Below, one piece after another: positions 60,274 to 64,000 of a DNA stretch of 64,000 nucleotides. The position numbers and the translations under genes were made by a program. Source of the DNA: Bacteroidales bacterium. GTDB lineage: Bacteria; Bacteroidota; Bacteroidia; Bacteroidales; P3. The notes under the pieces were generated by a model. The model did no database searches and was not told where the DNA came from. It saw only the letters and a list, made by a program, of their open reading frames with translations. The first letter of the stretch is position 1. Every line of letters begins with the position of its first letter. The stretch is from NCBI GenBank assembly GCA_031263015.1, contig JAISGN010000014.1, positions 25,066 through 89,065 of the forward strand, given 5' to 3'.

Positions 60274-63018
60274 CTACTTAAAGCCATATTTTTGTTCTCG
60301 CTTTTCAAATGCTTCTTTTCCTCCTTCCAATATCTCACAAACATGTTCTCTAATTCCTTGTGATTCAAGAACTATTTTATTTTTATTATCTTTTTGTTTG
60401 GTGTTTTCCAAGCTGCCATTGATATATTGAAATTTTATATCATCTTTATTTAAACTGTTTTTCCCATTTTGATTCGCTACAATTACATTTTCGGCATCAG
60501 CACTCACAACCACATTAGGATTGTGAGTTACAAGAATAATTTGTCGCTCTTTCTTCTTTGCACGCAAGTACTGAACTAATTCCTTATAAATTGCACGATT
60601 ATCTAAACTGTCTTCTGGTTGGTCTATTAAAATAGGACATTTTTTTGTGCTAAATTCCAACAATAATTTTAAAATTACAAATGCTTGTTTTCCTTGAGAC
60701 ATTTCAGAAAACACATCGTTTTGATACTTTAATTTATAATTCAGAGAATACCAATTCCTTGTAAAAAAATCATTTACAACATTTTGATTATTGTTATAGT
60801 TTTTGTATTCAATTTCGTCGTTTAATGCTTTAGATAGGAAGTTTTTTAATTGTTTTTCTGTATCTGTATCGTAATTTTCAATGAGAGTATTGATAAAATC
60901 TTGCCTTTCGTATCCTCTTTGATTTAATCTATTTTCAATAAATTCTTTTAGTTCGTTCTTTTTGAAAGAAATATTTAGAGTTATTTGCAATTCGTCGTAT
61001 TCAATTTGCAAATCAGATACCACTTTCTCCGTTTCTTGTTTATATTTTATATGTTCTAAAACAATATTGTTTAATGTCGCCTTTTTTTGATTTGTTAATT
61101 CAATTATTTGCTTTTCTAATGTTTCAATATTTTGAAGTTTAATTTTTTCATCGCTTAATTTCTTCTGAATATCGCTTAATTCTTTGTTGTCGGAATAATA
61201 CTTTACGCCTTTTTTATATATTTCTGATTGTTCTATGTCGGTAATAGATTTCTTTGATGTTTCTATATTCTGATTTGTCGAAGATATGATACTATCTATT
61301 TGTTTATTCCAAACGGCATCAACTTTGTTTTTTAACTCTTGAAATTTAGTTGTAATTTCAGATTTACTTGCATCTGATAATTGGTATAATTCATATAAAT
61401 AATTCTCACTAATGATTGACTTATTTTTTAATGAACTGAAAATCTGCAAATCATTTTCATATTGAGAAATATTCTGATTATTATTCTGTATCGTTTGCGA
61501 TGAATTATTAAAGGCATCTATATCTGTTTGTTGAATTGTACAATGCTTATTCAATTCTGTTAATTTTTCTTCCAATCTTATTATTTCTGCTTCAACGCCT
61601 TTTTTATCTCCACTTTCTTTTAATTGAATTCGCAAAGACATGCATTTAGTATTCGTTTCAAAAAGTTCTAATATCCATGTTGTTATATTGCGTTTAATAT
61701 TTTCGTTTTCCGTTTGTAGTGAAGATAATATTTTGTTTTTATCTGTATCTTTAATAATGCCTTGAATTAGATTATTTGTTTTTTCTTTGTCTTTTGCAAT
61801 ATCGTGCATATAACTTTGAGGGAAAAAGTCAATATCTCGGCTTGCTGTTTCTTCCCCATCCTTCCATTTAACCGTAATACCACTTAAATGGTCTGCTATA
61901 AAATTTTCATCTGATATTTTCTCATCAATTTTTCTTGCTATTGATTTTAATAGTGTTGATTTTCCTGTTGAACGTCCGCCGATGATTGTATTTAAATTTT
62001 CATTAAAATATATTTTCTTTTTCCAAAAAATATCTTCGTTTAGCTCAACGCAATCAATAACTTGATAACCTATTTTTTCATCGGGTTTTGTTTTTTGTAT
62101 TCTTACTCGTTCTTCCGGTTCATAAAGAATTTGCTTTAAACCCTCAAAAGTTGTGTCGGCTTTAATCCAAGTAAAACAATTTCCAATTCTATCTTTGTCT
62201 TGACTATTTTTATTATTGTGAGAATCACTACAATCAAGCAATAAACTATTTACATTGCTATCAATAAGTTTAGTCTTTGCTTTGTTAAAATTATCAATAC
62301 TTTCAGAAGCAGTAAAAACAATATCAGCCGAATTTATAATGGTTTTCTTTTCTGCAATACTGCTATCATTCCAATTTAATGCATCCCATTCTGTTTTACC
62401 AATACAAGTAAGATATTTGCCTTTAAAGTATTGTTCCGCATTTTCTAATACCTCTAAAATGTCAGATATTTCTAAATTCAGATTATTAAAACCCTCTTTT
62501 AAGTCAGTATCATATTTGTCTAATTCTTTTTCTGGAACGGTTTGTTTTATTGCTTTTCCTAATTTTTCTAAATTTTCTTTTGTAATTACCCCACCCCAAT
62601 TTGTTTGACCGCTATTTGCATCTAACTTATATTTTGTAGATAGCCCATTTAGAAATTGTGCTTGGATAATATCGGCTGAAACTTCATTTGAGAATATAAT
62701 GTGATAATTTATCCTTTTAAATTGGTCATGACCACAAAATTTTGCCAATCTAAACTCAACAACGGGAAGAATTAAATCTATATTTTGTAATCTGCCTTTT
62801 TCCTTGTATTCTAATACTTTTTTATAACCATCAATAAAAAGATAGTCATTTATACCAATTACCTTTATTTCGGCAGGCATGGATTCCAAATCTGATATAA
62901 ATGTTTCCCATACATCGTTCCCATTTGCACTTTTGTAGTTATGGCACAACGATTCTGGAGTATGTACATGTAAATCCCACTTACGCCATTCTGAACCTCT
63001 CTTATTTTTTATTTCCAT
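60274..63018 (-). CDS. PHP-domain plus SMC-type ATPase, Ppl/TrlF-like, probable antiphage protein
   Basis: The 914-residue protein starts with a PHP-like domain (KWDLHVHTPES, His17 and His19; DCSDSHN near 267). An ABC/SMC ATPase follows: Walker A IIGGRSTGKSTLLKS near 345, a long coiled-coil region (about 420-740, rich in Lys/Glu/Asn/Gln), a signature-like EMSQGKQAFVILKLL near 768, Walker B ILIDQPEDSLDN near 795 and switch His in THNPN near 830. This order is that of the single-gene Ppl defence proteins (polymerase/histidinol-phosphatase-like) and NCBI TrlF family. The gene is more AT-rich than its neighbours, sits alone with its own promoter, and ends 12 bp from tgt, all consistent with acquisition. 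Confidence 0.8.
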   Translation of the reverse strand: MEIKNKRGSEWRKWDLHVHTPESLCHNYKSANGNDVWETFISDLESMPAEIKVIGINDYLFIDGYKKVLEYKEKGRLQNIDLILPVVEFRLAKFCGHDQFKRINYHIIFSNEVSADIIQAQFLNGLSTKYKLDANSGQTNWGGVITKENLEKLGKAIKQTVPEKELDKYDTDLKEGFNNLNLEISDILEVLENAEQYFKGKYLTCIGKTEWDALNWNDSSIAEKKTIINSADIVFTASESIDNFNKAKTKLIDSNVNSLLLDCSDSHNNKNSQDKDRIGNCFTWIKADTTFEGLKQILYEPEERVRIQKTKPDEKIGYQVIDCVELNEDIFWKKKIYFNENLNTIIGGRSTGKSTLLKSIARKIDEKISDENFIADHLSGITVKWKDGEETASRDIDFFPQSYMHDIAKDKEKTNNLIQGIIKDTDKNKILSSLQTENENIKRNITTWILELFETNTKCMSLRIQLKESGDKKGVEAEIIRLEEKLTELNKHCTIQQTDIDAFNNSSQTIQNNNQNISQYENDLQIFSSLKNKSIISENYLYELYQLSDASKSEITTKFQELKNKVDAVWNKQIDSIISSTNQNIETSKKSITDIEQSEIYKKGVKYYSDNKELSDIQKKLSDEKIKLQNIETLEKQIIELTNQKKATLNNIVLEHIKYKQETEKVVSDLQIEYDELQITLNISFKKNELKEFIENRLNQRGYERQDFINTLIENYDTDTEKQLKNFLSKALNDEIEYKNYNNNQNVVNDFFTRNWYSLNYKLKYQNDVFSEMSQGKQAFVILKLLLEFSTKKCPILIDQPEDSLDNRAIYKELVQYLRAKKKERQIILVTHNPNVVVSADAENVIVANQNGKNSLNKDDIKFQYINGSLENTKQKDNKNKIVLESQGIREHVCEILEGGKEAFEKREQKYGFK

Positions 63019-63037
63019 TAGATTAAATTTTTCCGTG

Positions 63038-63045
63038 CAAAGGTA
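63038..63045 (-). promoter_or_regulatory. -7 element TACCTTTG for the PHP-ATPase gene
   Basis: CAAAGGTA on the plus strand gives TACCTTTG on the minus strand, 19 nt upstream of the ATG at 63018. Confidence 0.6.
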
Positions 63046-63071
63046 TAAAAATTATTTTTCAGCAATTTTAT

Positions 63072-63100
63072 TTGTGATTTAAATAATTTAATTATCTTTG
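63072..63100 (+). promoter_or_regulatory. Promoter TTG-N18-TATCTTTG for the repeat locus
   Basis: TTG at 63072-63074 and TATCTTTG at 63093-63100 are 18 bp apart. A palindrome, TCTCTT-A-AAGAGA (63104-63116), follows at the expected transcription start. Confidence 0.7.
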
Positions 63101-63144
63101 CAATCTCTTAAAGAGAGAAAACAAGACATTATAATAACTATTTA

Positions 63145-63255
63145 ATGCATAAGGAAACAGATACAATAATAGCAAGATACCATATCATCGCTGCTGACAT
63201 TTTGTCAGTGTGTGGGGGGGGGGGGGGTAAAAGCCTTACTTTCAATACATTATAA
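63145..63255 (+). CDS. Short leader frame running through a G tract
   Basis: An ATG 44 nt after the promoter opens a 36-codon frame (MHKETDTIIARYHIIAAD, then LSVC and five Gly). With the 14 G present it stops at 63255. With 13 or 16 G it would continue into the heptad-repeat frame as one protein of about 155 residues; with 15 G it would stop right after the tract. Coding status is uncertain. Confidence 0.4.
   Translation: MHKETDTIIARYHIIAADILSVCGGGGGKSLTFNTL
63194..63208 (+). repeat. Inverted repeat next to the G tract
   Basis: CTGACA-TTT-TGTCAG forms a perfect 6-bp stem with a 3-nt loop. It ends 5 bp before the G tract. Confidence 0.7.
63214..63227 (+). repeat. Homopolymeric tract of 14 G
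   Basis: Fourteen consecutive G in an otherwise AT-rich stretch. Tracts of this length are prone to slipped-strand change in length. It lies inside the leader frame and upstream of the repeat frame. Confidence 0.9.
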
Positions 63256-63259
63256 CTCT

Positions 63260-63613
63260 ATGGATATGGAGTTAAGGCTTGCAAATATCTGTTTTTACAC
63301 TACCAAAAATAACATTTTTTCATCAGACGGAAACTTTTTTTCCACGGACGAGAACTTTTTTTCTTTGGACGGGAACTTTTCTTCCACGGACGGGAACTTT
63401 TCTTCCACAGATGAGAACTTTTCTTCTATGGACGGGAACTTTTCTTCCATAGACGAGAACTTTTCTTCCATGGACGGGAAGTTTTCTTCCATGGACGGGA
63501 ACTTTTCTTCCACGGACGAGAACTTCTCTTCCATAGACGAGAACTTCTCTTCCCAAGAAAAAAAGTTCTATTCACAGGATTTTAATCATAAATCATATAA
63601 ACGACAAAAATAA
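63260..63613 (+). CDS. Heptad-repeat protein, possibly phase variable
   Basis: From the ATG at 63260 the frame encodes 117 residues: a short lead (MDMELRLANICFYTTKNN), about eleven seven-residue repeats of the type NFSSTDG/NFSSMDE, and a basic tail ending HKSYKRQK. The frame is also open upstream through the G tract. Its stop is one base before the ATG of the next gene, so translation may be coupled. The repeats are the same 21-bp-period class as the intergenic arrays, so it may be an untranslated spacer that happens to stay open. No family recognised. Confidence 0.45.
   Translation: MDMELRLANICFYTTKNNIFSSDGNFFSTDENFFSLDGNFSSTDGNFSSTDENFSSMDGNFSSIDENFSSMDGKFSSMDGNFSSTDENFSSIDENFSSQEKKFYSQDFNHKSYKRQK
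63326..63556. repeat. 21-bp phased array 10: eleven tandem units
   Basis: Eleven exact 21-bp units (11 x 21 = 231 bp) with the core GACGGGAACTTTTCTTCC and variable last three to four bases (ACG, ATG, ATA, ACA). It is the most homogeneous array of the window and is open on both strands. Confidence 0.92.
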
Positions 63614-63614
63614 T

Positions 63615-64000
63615 ATGGCGACGACAAAAAATAGTTTCAATGCTACGGATGCGAATTACAACAATTTTCAGTCAAAATTGTTTGCGTATCTGTTTGATGC
63701 AAAGCAATTAGCATTTACTCCGACTGCGGACGAAAAGACCGAAGGGGCAAAGTTGCAAAAGGCGTGGATTGAGGGTTATGCGTTGGTGGTAAATCCTTCC
63801 ACGAAAACGACGGTAAGTGTTAAGAATAAGGACGATGCGAGGAAAGAATACACGAAATTCCTTCGCAGCATGGTCAATAAATATATTTTCGGCAATGACA
63901 ACATAAGTGACAGTACCAGAGTTGATTTGGGCTTGACGGTGAAGGATACGACCCCGACGCCTGTGGAGCCGCCGAAGGATATTCCGTTTCTTGCGATAGA
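63615..64000 (+). CDS. Unknown protein, 3' end outside the window
   Basis: The frame starts at 63615 (MATTKNSFNATDANYNNFQ) and is open to the window end (128 residues seen). The start lacks a signal peptide; the region is helical with many Lys and Ala, then SDSTRVDLGLTVKDTTPTPV leads into a Pro-rich segment. I have a weak memory of Bacteroidota hypothetical proteins with a similar DxGLxVxDxTPTP linker followed by a beta domain. No function can be given. It follows the heptad-repeat frame by one base, so the repeat locus is its leader. Confidence 0.7.
   Translation, partial: MATTKNSFNATDANYNNFQSKLFAYLFDAKQLAFTPTADEKTEGAKLQKAWIEGYALVVNPSTKTTVSVKNKDDARKEYTKFLRSMVNKYIFGNDNISDSTRVDLGLTVKDTTPTPVEPPKDIPFLAI

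Noticed and set aside
63326..63556. CRISPR array
   Set aside because: Units are contiguous 21-bp repeats without unique spacers and no cas gene is present. The same reasoning excludes the other arrays.
1..64000. tRNA, rRNA, insertion sequence or prophage genes
   Set aside because: I looked for cloverleaf-like CCA-ended segments, conserved rRNA stretches and transposase or integrase motifs and found none that could be defended by eye.

Overview
The window comes from the chromosome of a member of the Bacteroidota, most likely Bacteroidales-like. Four things support this. It carries a type IX secretion (T9SS) core operon (porP, gldK, gldL, gldM, gldN) and three proteins with T9SS C-terminal sorting domains. 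Its primary sigma factor is the short 287-residue Bacteroidetes-type RpoD. Most promoters have a -7 element TAnnTTTG, often with TTG about 19 bp upstream. It also has typical Bacteroidota families (DUF4837 lipoprotein, GSCFA, BatD/BatE, RseC-like, TIGR02757, LemA). No rRNA, tRNA, CRISPR array, prophage or transposase gene was seen.

Layout. 1-7.0 kb: a secreted leucine-rich-repeat T9SS cargo, a long PurF-like amidotransferase, an MsbA-like ABC exporter and a DUF4837 lipoprotein. 7.1-19.3 kb: envelope and housekeeping genes: an LptF/LptG permease overlapping two glycosyltransferases, rlmH, a 1-kb repeat-only region, rdgB, a PHP phosphatase, lpxB, a SpoIID-domain protein and a MATE transporter. 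19.6-28.1 kb: a small T9SS cargo, a TrmH-type methyltransferase, a beta-barrel protein, coaD, a flavin reductase, a GSCFA protein, two Sel1-repeat proteins, a phosphohexomutase and an acyltransferase. 28.2-34.1 kb: two TPR proteins flanking a sigma-54-like promoter with a 50-codon gene, then a T9SS cargo and a 69-residue protein with a sorting-tail-like C-terminus. 34.5-44 kb: parC, lemA, a TIGR02757 protein, an SDR oxidoreductase, an RseC-like protein, cysS, nadD, rpoD and gldA. 44-50.5 kb: an M3 peptidase, batD, batE, kdsC and an RlpA-like protein. 50.6-56.7 kb: the T9SS operon. 56.7-60.3 kb: a GT2 glycosyltransferase, ECF sigma factor and GNAT set, and tgt. 60.3-63 kb: an AT-rich PHP-plus-SMC-type ATPase resembling the Ppl/TrlF group of antiphage proteins. 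63-64 kb: a locus with a 14-G tract, eleven 21-bp tandem repeats and a truncated gene of unknown function.

The strongest unexplained signal is spread over the whole window. At least ten intergenic stretches are built from units of exactly 21 bp, drawn from a small vocabulary of words such as AAACAGCCTTTCATTTT, AAAGGCTGTTT, CTTGATTTCATTTT, GTCAGTGCGACACGCAC and GCGGTATTCGCAAAT. Different words occur side by side without breaking the 21-bp register. Because 21 bp is both seven codons and about two helical turns, the arrays stay open as reading frames and place A and T tracts on the same face of the helix. They lie between genes, often just upstream of a TAnnTTTG promoter, and their inverted words can form hairpins. 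The GTGCG-N3-CGCAC palindrome is one of the words and is repeated at least six times.

Functionally, the window supplies envelope biogenesis (LPS synthesis and export, lipid acylation, peptidoglycan-linked proteins), protein export by T9SS together with some of its cargo, transcription control (RpoD, an ECF factor, a possible sigma-54 promoter) and one probable defence gene.
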